The translations under genes were made by a program, and so were the position numbers. The notes below the pieces were generated by a model, which worked only from the letters and a program-made list of their open reading frames with translations, ran no database searches and was not told the origin of the DNA. A DNA stretch of 64,000 bases from Flavobacterium gyeonganense. Its GTDB lineage: Bacteria; Bacteroidota; Bacteroidia; Flavobacteriales; Flavobacteriaceae. Location of the stretch: positions 248,001 through 312,000 of the forward strand of contig NZ_CP121112.1 in NCBI RefSeq assembly GCF_029625295.1, in the 5' to 3' direction. The stretch's first letter is position 1, and every line of letters begins with the position of its first letter. Of the stretch, positions 21,714-31,332 are shown one piece after another.

Positions 21714-23831
21714 ATGTTATTAAGTATTCAACACGTTAGTCTTCCTGTAGAAGATCCATTACTGAAATTCCTAATAGAACTTATCATAATTTTATGTATT
21801 CCCCTTTTATTGAATAAAATAAAAGTACCCCATCTTTTAGGTCTTATCATAGCTGGTGCCGTAATAGGCCCAAACGGATTTAATGTCCTTGCCCGCGACA
21901 GCAGTGTTGTCGTAACAGGAACAACCGGATTGCTTTATATTATGTTTTTAGCGGGACTTGAGATTGACATGGGCGATTTTAAAAAGAATAAATGGAAGAG
22001 CATTACTTTTTCACTTTACACTTTCATATTCCCGTTTATTCTTGGACTTATTGGCGGTTATTATATACTACATTTTTCCTTGTTAACATCAGTTCTTTTT
22101 GCCAGCCTTTTTTCATCTCATACACTCATCGTATATCCAATGGTAAGTAAGCTGGGAATTGCAAAAAAACTGGCAGTGAATATTACTGTCGGCGGAACAA
22201 TGATTACAGATGTGCTTTCACTTGTCGTTTTGGCTGTAGTGGTAGGCATGTCACAAGGAGAAGTCGGGACTTCTTTCTGGGTTAAATTATCGGTTTCGAT
22301 GCTAGTCTTTGCCTTGATCGTTTTACTTGTATTTCCAATCATTGCACGATGGTTTTTTAAAAATGTAGAAGACAAAATCTCTCAGTATATTTTTGTCATT
22401 GTAATGATTTATCTGGCCTCTTTATTAGCAGAATTGGCAGGAATTGAAGCGATTATCGGAGCCTTTTTTGCCGGTCTTGCTTTAAACCGACTTATACCGA
22501 TTACATCATCACTTATGAATCGGGTTGAATTTGTTGGAAATGCGATCTTTATTCCGTTTTTCCTGATCAGTGTAGGAATGCTGATTGATTTTAATGCTTT
22601 TATTCAGAGTTGGGAAACTTTGGGTGTAGCTTCTATTATGCTGGTAGCTTCTATTGGAGGAAAATATGTGGCTGCTTTTTTTACCAAAAAAACATTCCGG
22701 CTCACCAATGATGAAGGGACGCTAATTTTTGGGATGAGCTCTGCTTCTGCCGCTGCAACACTGGCTTCTGTAATGGTAGGCTACAATATCATTTTATCTG
22801 AAAATGAAGCAGGAGAACCTATTCGTTTGTTGAATGAGCATGTCCTTAATGGAAGTATTTTACTGATCCTGGTTTCTTGTACCATTTCATCATTTGTTTC
22901 AATGGCAAGTGCCCAAAGGATTGCAGATTCTGACAAAGAAGAAACTGTTGCAGGAGCTAGTCATGAACAAGAAAACATCCTGATGGCTATAAATCATGAA
23001 AATACCGTGGAGAAATTAGTCAACCTGGGACTTCTTATTAAAACACAAACTAACAAAGACGGACTTTTTGCACTAAATATTATAAATGAAGAAAAAAGCG
23101 AATCCTCTACTAAAAATGCAGAGAAATTATTAGGAGAAGCGGTAGAAATAGCTGCTGGTGCAGATGTAAAACTAAATCCGATTACAAGGCATGACAATGA
23201 TGTAGTATCCGGAATAAATAATGTAGTCAAAGAACAAAACATTACAGATTTAATCATTGGTCTGGAAGAAAAAGGTTTTTCATCTTCTTTTCTTTACAAT
23301 CTCTACAATGGTTATTTACGCAATAAGCAAATCAACATCATTATTTATCATGCCATACAGCCCGTAGCAACGATAAAAAAATATATCGTTCTTATTCCTG
23401 CAAATGCAGAGCGTGAGCCAGGATTTTTCCTTTCTCTTCTAAAAGTCTGGAACATTGGCAAAAATTCAGGAGCAAAAATGAGTTTCTATGCCAATGAAAA
23501 AACGAACCAGATTTTAAAAAGTATTATTAAAAAAGCTAATATTGAAGCCGTTTTTAATACCATTACAACATGGGAAGAAGGTCAGCAGGCAGCTTTTAGT
23601 TTAGAAGATGACGAAGGTTTGATAATGCTAATGGCAGAGAGAGGTATGGAGTCTTATTTTTCGCAAATGCAAAAAGTCCCGGAAATATTAAACAAAAACC
23701 TCAGCAACAATAATTATATCCTTATTTATCCTTTTTCAAAAATTGATAATACAGTAACCGAAAAAAGAGCTGTGAGTAATCTGGATGATTTTGCTGATAT
23801 TGGAAAAATTATTGGAAGGATTTTCAAGTAA
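21714..23831 (+). CDS. CPA2-family cation/proton antiporter with C-terminal Usp-like domain
   Basis: This 705-aa protein starts with about 12 hydrophobic segments up to residue 400 and has features of the monovalent cation:proton antiporter-2 family: PHLLGLIIAGAVIGPNGF near 38-55, FLAGLEIDMGDFKKNKW, the discontinuous helix region LAELAGIEAIIGAFFAGLAL, and FFLISVGMLIDF. The C-terminal 300 residues are cytosolic and look like tandem universal-stress-protein-like folds (DLIIGLEEKGFSSSFLYNLY; YIVLIPANAERE). It would exchange Na+ or K+ for protons to control pH or ion balance. The cation specificity is not readable from the sequence. It is unrelated to the flanking glycan loci. Confidence 0.9.
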   Translation: MLLSIQHVSLPVEDPLLKFLIELIIILCIPLLLNKIKVPHLLGLIIAGAVIGPNGFNVLARDSSVVVTGTTGLLYIMFLAGLEIDMGDFKKNKWKSITFSLYTFIFPFILGLIGGYYILHFSLLTSVLFASLFSSHTLIVYPMVSKLGIAKKLAVNITVGGTMITDVLSLVVLAVVVGMSQGEVGTSFWVKLSVSMLVFALIVLLVFPIIARWFFKNVEDKISQYIFVIVMIYLASLLAELAGIEAIIGAFFAGLALNRLIPITSSLMNRVEFVGNAIFIPFFLISVGMLIDFNAFIQSWETLGVASIMLVASIGGKYVAAFFTKKTFRLTNDEGTLIFGMSSASAAATLASVMVGYNIILSENEAGEPIRLLNEHVLNGSILLILVSCTISSFVSMASAQRIADSDKEETVAGASHEQENILMAINHENTVEKLVNLGLLIKTQTNKDGLFALNIINEEKSESSTKNAEKLLGEAVEIAAGADVKLNPITRHDNDVVSGINNVVKEQNITDLIIGLEEKGFSSSFLYNLYNGYLRNKQINIIIYHAIQPVATIKKYIVLIPANAEREPGFFLSLLKVWNIGKNSGAKMSFYANEKTNQILKSIIKKANIEAVFNTITTWEEGQQAAFSLEDDEGLIMLMAERGMESYFSQMQKVPEILNKNLSNNNYILIYPFSKIDNTVTEKRAVSNLDDFADIGKIIGRIFK

Positions 23832-23927
23832 ACTAATAAGATTTATACTCTCTGTTAACTAATAATCCCTTTCATTTTATCTTAACTTTGCATTTTTAAA
23901 TACCGATAATAATTATCAAGTAAAAAA

Positions 23928-25379
23928 TTGAAAGTAGAAAAAGTGGAAAATGAACCTGTAAGCTGGACAATATGCCGGGAATGCCAGGGACGCGGAAAAA
24001 AAAGCCGAAGAATAAGCAAAAAAACACGGCTTCTTTACCAGATTACATTGGAGGAATTTCAAAAAATACAAGGCAAAGGTACGGCACCGCTTCCGCCAAA
24101 AGGAAACCTGTATTCATGTCCAGACTGTTCCGGATCAGGGTTACAAGCTGTTGCAAATATTCCAGTAGCAAATAAAGAATTTCCACACATTGCTATTATT
24201 GGCGGCGGAATTGGTGGAATTGCTCTTGCGGTAGCGTGTTTGCATCGGGGAATTCCTTTTACACTGTACGAACGTGACAAAGACTTTAATGCGCGATCTC
24301 AGGGCTATGGACTCACTTTACAACAAGCCAGCAAAGCAATTCAGGGATTGGGGATTTTCTCTTTAAAAGATGGGGTGATTTCAACAAGGCATCTGGTTCA
24401 TACTCCGGATGGGAAAGTAATTGCTGAATGGGGAACCAGAAAATGGCTTCAGTCTGATACAAAAACATCTTCCAAACGTACGAATGTGCATATTGCACGT
24501 CAATCTTTACGATTAGCTTTACTGGAGCAGCTTGGAGGAAGTAATCAAATACAATGGGGACATCAGTTAATAGATTTTAAGGAGTCTGAAAAAGGTGTTT
24601 GTCTCAGTTTTCAGGTTAATGGAAAAATTAAGAAAACACAAGCAGATCTTGTAGTTGGAGCCGATGGTATTCGAAGTTCTGTCCGAAAGCTGCTTATTGG
24701 AGAAACCACTACGCCTTTGCATTATCTGGGATGTATAGTAATTTTAGGTATCTGTCCATTACATGCTTTAGAACATCTTAATAGTCCTTTACTGGACTCG
24801 GCAACCATATTTCAGACTGCCAATGGCAACGAACGCATCTACATTATGCCTTATTCATCAGATTCAGTAATGTGGCAGCTTAGCTTTCCGATGGCTGAAG
24901 AAGAAGCTAAATCATTAAGTACTAAAGGAGCTAAGGCTCTCAAAGAAGAATCATGCAGAAGAACCCAATGGCACGATCCTATTCCTCAAATTGTATCAGC
25001 AACTGAGGAAAGCTGTATTTCCGGATATCCTGTTTATGACCGTGAATTGCTTAAACACAAATTACTGGAAAAATCAGGATCAGTAACACTGATTGGAGAT
25101 GCTGCACACCCAATGAGCCCGTTTAAAGGGCAGGGTGCCAATCAGGCAATTCTTGACGCACTTACATTGGCACGAAGCATTTTTAAAGGATGCAGACCTT
25201 CATCTGACTGGAGAAAAGCAGGAATACGAAAAAGTGCACTAATGGAATTTGAATCAGAAATGTTAGAACGCAGTGCAATTAAAGTACAAGATTCCGCAGA
25301 CGCTGCAAAGTTCCTGCATTCTGAAATTGTACTTCATGAAAGTGATGCGCCCAGAAGATGGTTCAAGAATGATCAATAA
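23928..25379 (+). CDS. FAD-dependent monooxygenase with N-terminal DnaJ-type zinc motif
   Basis: This is a 483-aa protein with a TTG start; no in-frame ATG precedes the first motif. Residues 16-23 (CRECQGRG) and 64-71 (CPDCSGSG) are two CxxCxGxG units of the DnaJ zinc-finger type and together could bind one zinc. From residue 86 a group A flavin monooxygenase follows: Rossmann IAIIGGGIGGIALA with ERD at its end, the ADGIRSSVRK (DG) motif, and GDAAHPMSPFKGQGANQAI (GD motif) near 390. Such enzymes hydroxylate small aromatic or polycyclic compounds with NAD(P)H and O2. The zinc part is an odd addition that may mediate dimerisation or binding to another protein. Substrate unknown; the gene stands alone. 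Confidence 0.85.
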   Translation: MKVEKVENEPVSWTICRECQGRGKKSRRISKKTRLLYQITLEEFQKIQGKGTAPLPPKGNLYSCPDCSGSGLQAVANIPVANKEFPHIAIIGGGIGGIALAVACLHRGIPFTLYERDKDFNARSQGYGLTLQQASKAIQGLGIFSLKDGVISTRHLVHTPDGKVIAEWGTRKWLQSDTKTSSKRTNVHIARQSLRLALLEQLGGSNQIQWGHQLIDFKESEKGVCLSFQVNGKIKKTQADLVVGADGIRSSVRKLLIGETTTPLHYLGCIVILGICPLHALEHLNSPLLDSATIFQTANGNERIYIMPYSSDSVMWQLSFPMAEEEAKSLSTKGAKALKEESCRRTQWHDPIPQIVSATEESCISGYPVYDRELLKHKLLEKSGSVTLIGDAAHPMSPFKGQGANQAILDALTLARSIFKGCRPSSDWRKAGIRKSALMEFESEMLERSAIKVQDSADAAKFLHSEIVLHESDAPRRWFKNDQ

Positions 25380-25499
25380 TATTATCTTTTTAAACTTCTG
25401 TTCTTTTGCAAGCAATGCTGTCTTTTTGATGATCCAGTGAAATGCATTAGTCTTTGGATTTTACTTTAAAAATTAAAAGAAAATGTAATTTTTGTCATT

Positions 25500-28400
25500 C
25501 TAAACAGGCAGGAAAATATGAAATTTTGTCCCTTTATTCGGTTCTGATTCTGCATACATTACACCTTGATGATTCATCACAATTCTTTTGCAAAGTGCCA
25601 GCCCGATACCGCTTCCCGGAAAAATATGCTGTTCATGAAGACGTTTAAAGATTTCAAAAATCTGATTTTCATAATCCTTTTCAAAACCTATTCCGTTATC
25701 AGTAAAAGTAATATGATAGTAATTATCTGAAACAATCGCATCTCTAGTAATGTTCTCGAGATAAGTTCGGGCTACAGTTTCAACATTTATGTTAATTTCA
25801 GGGCGAGTACCCGCTTTTGTAAATTTAAGAGCATTACTCATCAGATTATAAAACAACTGATTCATCTGGAGTTTTGAAGCATTTACTACCGGAAGACTTT
25901 CTACAATTAATGTTGCATTTTTTTCCTGCGCAGCAATTTCAAAGTCATTCCACAAATCTTTAATTACCAGGTTTAAATTTACTGGCTTAAATGATTTTTC
26001 AGGATTAAGAAGACGTGAAAAAGCAAGCAAATCTGAGATCAACATGCTCATTCGTGCGCTGGAAGATGCAATTTTGCTGACAATTGTTTCAGGAGCCATG
26101 CTGGATTTTCCATCCTTAAGCAGTCCTGCAAAAATTTGAATCTTGCGTAGTGGTTCCTGAAGGTCATGACTCGCAACATAGGCAAATTGCGCAAGTTCAT
26201 GATTAGAATGTTTAAGGGCATCGTTAGATTTTTCAAGTTCCAAATTTGAAATTTGCAGCTTTTTTAAAGTTGTCTCTAATTCAGATGTCCGCTGTTCTAC
26301 CTCGTTTTCTAATGCAAGCTGTAATTGTCTTTGAATCGTTATATCCTGTGCTGTACCGTTTATTAGTAGAGGTTGACCTTCATCGTCAAAAAAAGTCTGA
26401 CCAATTGAATGTATAATTTTTTCCCTGCCGGTGATCCCGTGAATTATTTTATATTCGGCTTCATATTTTCCGGAAGTTCCCTTTTTTGAGCAGCGAAAAA
26501 AGCTTCTTCCACTCTGTTTTGATCCGCTGGTATTATAACTGATCTTGCCTTTTCTGATGTCATTACGATCTCTTTAAAACCAAACATATCAGCGTGTCGT
26601 TGCGACATCGTGGTAACACCTGATTGCACATCCATCGACCATGTACCCAATTCGGCAAGTTCAACGGCAGAACGCATTACTGCTTCTGCCTGCTCTACTT
26701 TTCTTATAGAATCAAGTTCAGAGGTCACATCTGAACCAACATACAATACAGCATAAATATTTCCTTCTCCATCTAATAATGGGGTAAGGCTGACTTTATA
26801 AAAATGTGTTTCTTTTTCTTTTGTATTTAAGCCTGGAATCCCGCTGGCAGAGAAACTTCTTCCTGTTTGATAAACTTCTTTTACTGTTTTGAGAAAAGTT
26901 TCCGAACCATGATCTTTAAAAACATCAGAAAGCATTTTACCTTCAGGGTTGGCAGTTGTTCCGGCATAGGTAATAAAAGACTGGTTAGCATTCTTTATAA
27001 TTAAATTTTCCCCAACAAATAAACTAACTGCAACTGGTGCTGCCGCAATTACCGCACGAAGATTAGATTCACTTTCACGAAGAGCCATTTCAGTTTTTTT
27101 ACTCTGCGTTATATCTGTAGCATGAACAATGAGTCCAGCTACATTTCCGTTACTAATTATGTGTGGTGTATAAACAATACTAAGCCATCTGTCGGTCCCC
27201 ATTCTTGAAGGTGCAAACATTTCATATTTTTCCTGCTGGCCCGAATAGGCAGTTTTAAGATGGGGCAGTACTTTCTCATAGCCTGCTTCTCCTATAAACT
27301 CCCGTACTGTTTTACCAATGGCTTCCTTTTCGCCAACCGAAAACCAATCCATAAAAACAGAATTATACGACTGATAACGCTGTTCCCGATCGAGATAAAA
27401 AATCATGGCGGGCACTGTATCCCTTAATAATTCCAGATGTGCCTCACTTTCTTCTAATGCTTTTTGCGCGTGAACTTGTGCTGTTACATCAATAGCAATA
27501 TCTAATATGGCATCAATTTCCCCTGATTTATTTTTTATTGGCGTATAAGAAATATTATAATAATTATCTTTTAGTATTCCGTTTTGAACAATTTTGACAA
27601 GAGATGCAGGGGAAATAAAAGGAATGCCTGTTGTAAAAACATCATCGAGTATTTTAAGATAGGCCTGGCCCTCAGTAATAAGTTCAGGCATCACCTCACG
27701 TAGAGGCAGACCTTCAATATTCGGGCCTTTTCCAACAATATCTATAAAAGTCTGATTAGGATTTTCAACGATTAAATCACGACCTACAAACAAACCAATC
27801 CCGGCAGGAGCAGCAGCAATTAGGCTTTTTAGCCGTGCTTCACTTTCTTCCACCGCACGGCGACTCAAAACCTGCTTTGTTACATCAGTTGCTACAACAA
27901 GAAGATTGTTTGTTTTTTGAAATCCGTTTTTATTAACCTGATAGGTAAGATCTACATAAATATTTTCCAATGCTCCACTACGAAAAAGCTCAACCTCGAC
28001 TTCTTTAGCTATATAAGGATTTCCTGTAATAATCACTTCTCTCAGAAGATCATCAAAACCCTGTCCTTGAAGTTCCGGCAGTGCCTTTAACAAAGGTTTC
28101 CCAATTAAATCTTCGCGGTTTCGTCCAACCAATTCACAGTAGAAAATATTTGCACTTTGAAAAATCAACTCATCATCAACGCTTAATGTCGCAATACCCA
28201 CAGGTGAATCCTCAAAAATAGACGCAAACTCGCTTTTATTTGTTTCGATATTATCTAAGGTATAAGATGGGTTCTCTGTGCAGGTTACAAAAACCCCTTC
28301 AATGTTATTAAATGAAGTATACAATGGACTATAAGCTAAAGAAAGATGGAGACTCAATATGTCATTATTTCTAATTAATGTTAAGTCTAAAGCATCTTTT

Positions 28401-28753
28401 GATTTAAAAATACTATCATCAAGTATTGTATTTATAGTTTCAGCGATAGTATGCCAGTGAGAAGTTAATACTTTATCCATAGGCTGGCCCAATAAATCAG
28501 AAAATTTATCTCCAACTGTTAGATAGTTCTTAAATGAATCATTAAAAAAGAAGTGTTTTTTATTACCCCAGACAATAAACATAGCAACAGGAGAAGTAAG
28601 CATAATTCCTACCGCAGTCCTAAGACTTTCAGACCAATCTGAAACATGTCCCAAATCAACATGGTTTAAGTTACTTAGAAGAACACCTGTCTCTCCTCCG
28701 TTTTTTAAAAATGCGTATTCCAAACCACTATTCTCTTCCAGTACTTCCTTCAT
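25500..28753 (-). CDS. Multi-PAS sensor histidine kinase (frameshifted)
   Basis: Two frames belong together. The first (26444-28753) encodes at least five PAS units in about 130-residue steps (IEGVFVTCTENPSY; VDDELIFQSANIFYCELVGR; GRDLIVENPNQTFIDIVGKG; REQRYQSYNSVFMDWFS; GENLIIKNANQSFITYAG) and the start of another. It stops at 26444 with ELPENMKPNIK. With one A added to the A6 run at 26482-26487 it continues as KKGTSGKYEAEYKIIHGITG through a coiled linker into the HisKA box FAYVASHDLQEPLRK and a HATPase domain (NLMSNALKFTKAG, FTDNGIGFEKDY, GSGIGLALCKRI) ending at 25500. The joined protein has about 1084 aa and no membrane segment, so it is a cytosolic sensor. No response regulator is adjacent; input and output are unknown. 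Confidence 0.85.
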
Positions 28754-29016
28754 TTATTTCACTCTTATTACTAATGTGAAGGTAGTATAAATTTAGGTTT
28801 GAAGTCGTTGCTTTTTACTATTATTTATATCTGATTTTTCTCGGAAGAATAAAATAATTTACCGTTTGCATAATTCATAAATATATTCGAAACTAAAAAT
28901 CTGTAAATTATGGAAAACCGTAAACACCGTATTTCTTTTACGTCGAACTTTAAGGTTATTAATGAAAGAATCAACTTAAAGTTGAATGTAAGGTTATTTA
29001 ATTTCAAATTGAATTT

Positions 29017-29931
29017 ATGCTAAAAAGAACTATTCTAATTGAAAACAAATTTTCTATTACGGCAAAAAACAATCAGCTGGTACTGAAATCAGAAATACGG
29101 GAGAGCACAATTCCTATTGAAGATATCGGATTTCTTGTTCTCGATCATAATGAAATCTACCTGAGTATTCCTGCCATGAATTTACTTGTTGAAAACAATA
29201 CATCTATTGTAATCTGCGGAAAAAATCATCTTCCTAATGGCATGATTTTAAACCTCAACAGTCATCATATTCAGCAGGAAATTTTCAAAAATCAAATTGA
29301 AGCTTCCATACCATTAAAAAAACAATTATGGCAGCAAACCATAATTGAAAAGATTAAAAACCAGGGGCTGTTACTTGAAAAAATAACCAAATCCAAAAAT
29401 AGTTTCCCTTTTTTGGCCAGTAAAGTATTGAGTGGCGATTCTTCTAACATGGAAGGAGTTGCTGCACAACAGTATTGGAAATACTTCCCCCGGCCACATT
29501 TAGATTTTGACGGAATCAAAAGGGAACGCTATGGGGACTATCCTAACAATTTTCTGAATTACGGTTACGCCATTTTAAGAGCCGCAACTGCCCGGGCGCT
29601 TTCCGGAAGCGGATTACTGAATACATTAGGAATTCACCATAAAAGTAAATATAATGCTTTTGCCCTTGCGGATGACATTATGGAGCCATTCCGGCCTATT
29701 GTTGATGAAAAGGTATTTGAAATTATGCAGTGTTTTGAGGAACAGGAATTAAACACCATTATTAAGGCTGAATTATTACAAATATTAACCCGAACAGTTT
29801 ATTTTAAAGAGGAGAAAAGTCCTTTAATGATCGCTTTGCAAAAAACGGCAAGTTCGCTTCAACAATGTTTCACAGGAAATCGAAAAAAAATTAAATATCC
29901 TGCTTTATGGAACTTAACGGATATAGAATAA
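29017..29931 (+). CDS. cas1: Cas1, CRISPR integrase (type II-C)
   Basis: This is a 304-aa protein of normal length for type II Cas1. The N-terminal beta-strand domain (MLKRTILIENKFSITAKNNQ, IPIEDIGFLVLDHNEIYLS) is followed by the helical catalytic domain with the three metal ligands in place: Glu146 in NMEGVAAQQYWKYF, His207 in LGIHHKSKYNAFALADD, and Asp220 in ADDIMEPFRP. Cas1 with Cas2 inserts new spacers at the leader end of the array. It overlaps cas2 by 25 bp. The 263-bp gap before it, shared with the kinase gene, contains an inverted repeat (AACTTTAAG / CTTAAAGTT, about 28955-28983) but no clear promoter. Confidence 0.97.
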   Translation: MLKRTILIENKFSITAKNNQLVLKSEIRESTIPIEDIGFLVLDHNEIYLSIPAMNLLVENNTSIVICGKNHLPNGMILNLNSHHIQQEIFKNQIEASIPLKKQLWQQTIIEKIKNQGLLLEKITKSKNSFPFLASKVLSGDSSNMEGVAAQQYWKYFPRPHLDFDGIKRERYGDYPNNFLNYGYAILRAATARALSGSGLLNTLGIHHKSKYNAFALADDIMEPFRPIVDEKVFEIMQCFEEQELNTIIKAELLQILTRTVYFKEEKSPLMIALQKTASSLQQCFTGNRKKIKYPALWNLTDIE

Positions 29932-30236
29932 TGTGGCTTTTTGTTTTTTTTGATCTCCCAACAGAAACAAAAAAAGACAGACGAAATGCATCTGGATTTA
30001 GAAATAATTTATTAAAAGATGGATTTTCGATGATGCAATATTCTGTTTATGTTCGCCATTGTGCCAGCGGCGAAAGTGCCGATGTTCATGAGAAAAGAAT
30101 TCACAAATTGCTCCCACCTTTAGGAAAGGTAAGCATACTTCGCATAACCGACAAACAGTTTGGTAATATTTTGAATTTCTGGGGTAAAGCAGCTGTACCG
30201 TCTGCACCTCAGCCCACACAATTAGAATTGTTTTAA
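29907..30236 (+). CDS. cas2: Cas2, CRISPR adaptation protein
   Basis: This 109-aa protein has the Cas2 ferredoxin-like core: MWLFVFFDLPTETKKDRR with the conserved Asp, LLKDGFSMMQYSVYVRHC, and the tail GKVSILRITDKQFGNILNFWG. It forms the Cas1-Cas2 complex that captures and integrates spacers. The start overlaps the end of cas1 (25 bp), so the two are translationally linked. Its stop (30234-30236) overlaps by 2 bp the stop of the convergent RAYT transposase, showing that the mobile element sits exactly at the 3' end of the cas operon. In usual Flavobacterium II-C loci the array follows here directly. Confidence 0.97.
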   Translation: MELNGYRIMWLFVFFDLPTETKKDRRNASGFRNNLLKDGFSMMQYSVYVRHCASGESADVHEKRIHKLLPPLGKVSILRITDKQFGNILNFWGKAAVPSAPQPTQLELF

Positions 30237-30838
30237 CGATTAGCAAAAAAAGTATCTGATACCAACTTTTCAGGATTCAAATCAATGTAATTACTAATGT
30301 TGTGATATGATTTATCGTTTCGAATGATATGATCGTGAAAAGAACGCTGCCAGGAAAAATCTTCAAAACCAGCCCTATGAATCAATTTTGATGATGTGGT
30401 TTTAAACGCTCCTATTAAACCTGATAATGATTTTATTTTGATTTCCTGTACGGACAGCTCGCGAGCTGTCCCTTCTGTCCCTATTAATAATTTATTCTTA
30501 TCAATTTCTATAATCATATGAACATGATTGGGCATTACAACATAATTATGAATTTCAACATATTTATATTGTTCCTCCAGCCATTCAATTTGCTGCTTTA
30601 CGATTTTTCCAAATTCATTCAAATCCATTTTTAGATCTGCACAATTATTTTCGAACTGATTTTCATTGGAATGATTTTCATTGGAATGATTTTCATTGGA
30701 ATGATGTACGGACAGGTCACGACCTGTCCCCACAGATCCAAAACAACAAATTCTATCCTGAACACATATCGTGACGAAATATAAATTATCGCTGGAATAA
30801 TCAAATCCCTGCATTCTATTTCTTTTTCTATTTTTCAT
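30233..30838 (-). CDS. REP-associated Y1 transposase (RAYT, IS200-like) with two REP palindromes inside the gene
   Basis: This 201-aa Y1 HUH protein starts with the family pattern NLYFVTICVQDR. The HUH motif is MPNHVHMI (His105, His107) and the catalytic tyrosine is Tyr184 in ISNYIDLNPEKL. The order of WLEEQYKYVEIHNYVVM and SFHDHIIRN is typical of the RAYT branch of IS200 transposases, single-copy proteins linked to REP palindromes. Unusually, the coding sequence contains two REP-like palindromes in frame (30452-30471 and 30710-30729), encoding GTARELSV (123-130) and GTGRDLSV (37-44), and a threefold 15-bp repeat encoding SNENH units. Catalytic residues are intact, so it may be active. It lies between cas2 and the array, tail to tail with cas2. 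Confidence 0.9.
   Translation of the reverse strand: MKNRKRNRMQGFDYSSDNLYFVTICVQDRICCFGSVGTGRDLSVHHSNENHSNENHSNENQFENNCADLKMDLNEFGKIVKQQIEWLEEQYKYVEIHNYVVMPNHVHMIIEIDKNKLLIGTEGTARELSVQEIKIKSLSGLIGAFKTTSSKLIHRAGFEDFSWQRSFHDHIIRNDKSYHNISNYIDLNPEKLVSDTFFANR
30452..30471. repeat. REP palindrome inside the RAYT gene (copy 1)
   Basis: This is a perfect 20-bp palindrome, GGACAGCTCGCGAGCTGTCC, preceded by GTAC and followed by CTTC. The same core and flanks occur at 30885 and 31156. It is in frame in the transposase gene. Confidence 0.85.
30659..30703. repeat. Three tandem 15-bp repeats in the RAYT gene
   Basis: ATTTTCATTGGAATG is present three times head to tail. It encodes repeated Ser-Asn-Glu-Asn-His on the - strand and keeps the frame. 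It adjoins REP copy 2. Confidence 0.85.
30710..30729. repeat. REP palindrome inside the RAYT gene (copy 2, variant)
   Basis: GGACAGGTC-AC-GACCTGTCC has perfect 9-bp arms that differ from copy 1 by a paired change (CT to GT with AG to AC), so the hairpin is kept while the sequence changes. GTAC precedes it, as in the other copies. Confidence 0.85.
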
Positions 30839-30879
30839 TATCCTTCAATTTATAATTGCATTTACCAAACATGCATATC

Positions 30880-31101
30880 AGTACGGACAGCTCGCGAGCT
30901 GTCCCTTCGCAGACCAATCATTATTTGATGATAAAAATATTGAAATTCAAATTATTACAAACAAAAAAATGCTTCAATCCTGGGTTATCAATCCAAAAAA
31001 GAAGCGTTTTTTATACGATATTTCAATTTAACCCTATGATTATCAAAAGGAAAAAGACCAACTAAAATATCGTGTTTTATAATCTTTAATCAAATCGAAA
31101 A
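30880..31101. repeat. Upstream copy of a ~220-bp duplication: REP, hairpin, degenerate CRISPR repeat
   Basis: This segment resembles 31151-31368 over its whole length, with short indels. In order it holds a REP palindrome (30885-30904), an A/T-rich stretch, a hairpin (30963-30975 with 31001-31012, a TGCTTC/GAAGCG core flanked by A7 and T6), the box ATACGATATTTC, and a 36-base degenerate CRISPR repeat at 31066-31101, whose first 13 bases and much of the centre match the consensus while the 3' end has diverged (TCGAAAA for CCACAAC). It is a fossil array end. The 494-bp gap 30839-31332 is filled mainly by the two copies, and no gene is seen. Confidence 0.8.
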
Positions 31102-31150
31102 ATCCGAAATATACTAATGAAACCGATTATCACTATTTTTTGATTAACAA

Positions 31151-31332
31151 AGTACGGACAGCTCGCGAGCTGTCCCTTCGCAAACCATCATGATCATGAT
31201 AAAAACATTCAAATTCAAATTATTACAAACAAAAAAATGCCTCAATCCTGGGGTATCAATCCAAAAAAGAGGCATTTTTTTATACGATATTTCGATTCAA
31301 CTATATGATTATCAGAAGGAAACAGGCCAACT
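31151..31332. repeat. Downstream copy of the duplication: array trailer with REP palindrome
   Basis: This is the second copy of the unit at 30880, ending where the first intact CRISPR repeat begins. It holds the REP palindrome 31156-31175, the hairpin listed separately, and the same ATACGATATTTC box. Since pre-crRNA is made from the - strand, this is the trailer side of the array. Confidence 0.8.
31231..31281. terminator. Bidirectional terminator hairpin in the array trailer
   Basis: A perfect 13-bp stem (AAAAAAATGCCTC at 31231-31243, GAGGCATTTTTTT at 31269-31281) has T runs on both strands. On the - strand it would end pre-crRNA transcription. The paralogous hairpin at 30963-31012 has TGCTTC/GAAGCG in place of TGCCTC/GAGGCA, a change on both arms, which argues that the pairing is under selection. 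Confidence 0.75.

Noticed and set aside
26444..28753. Stand-alone PAS-only sensor protein separate from a small kinase at 25500-26243
   Set aside because: One added A joins the two frames into a continuous PAS-HisKA-HATPase protein with a normal linker, so two genes are unlikely.
28950..28990. Inverted repeat AACTTTAAG / CTTAAAGTT before cas1 as an operator
   Set aside because: It is short and A/T-rich, no second copy was seen and no regulator is known; noted under cas1 only.
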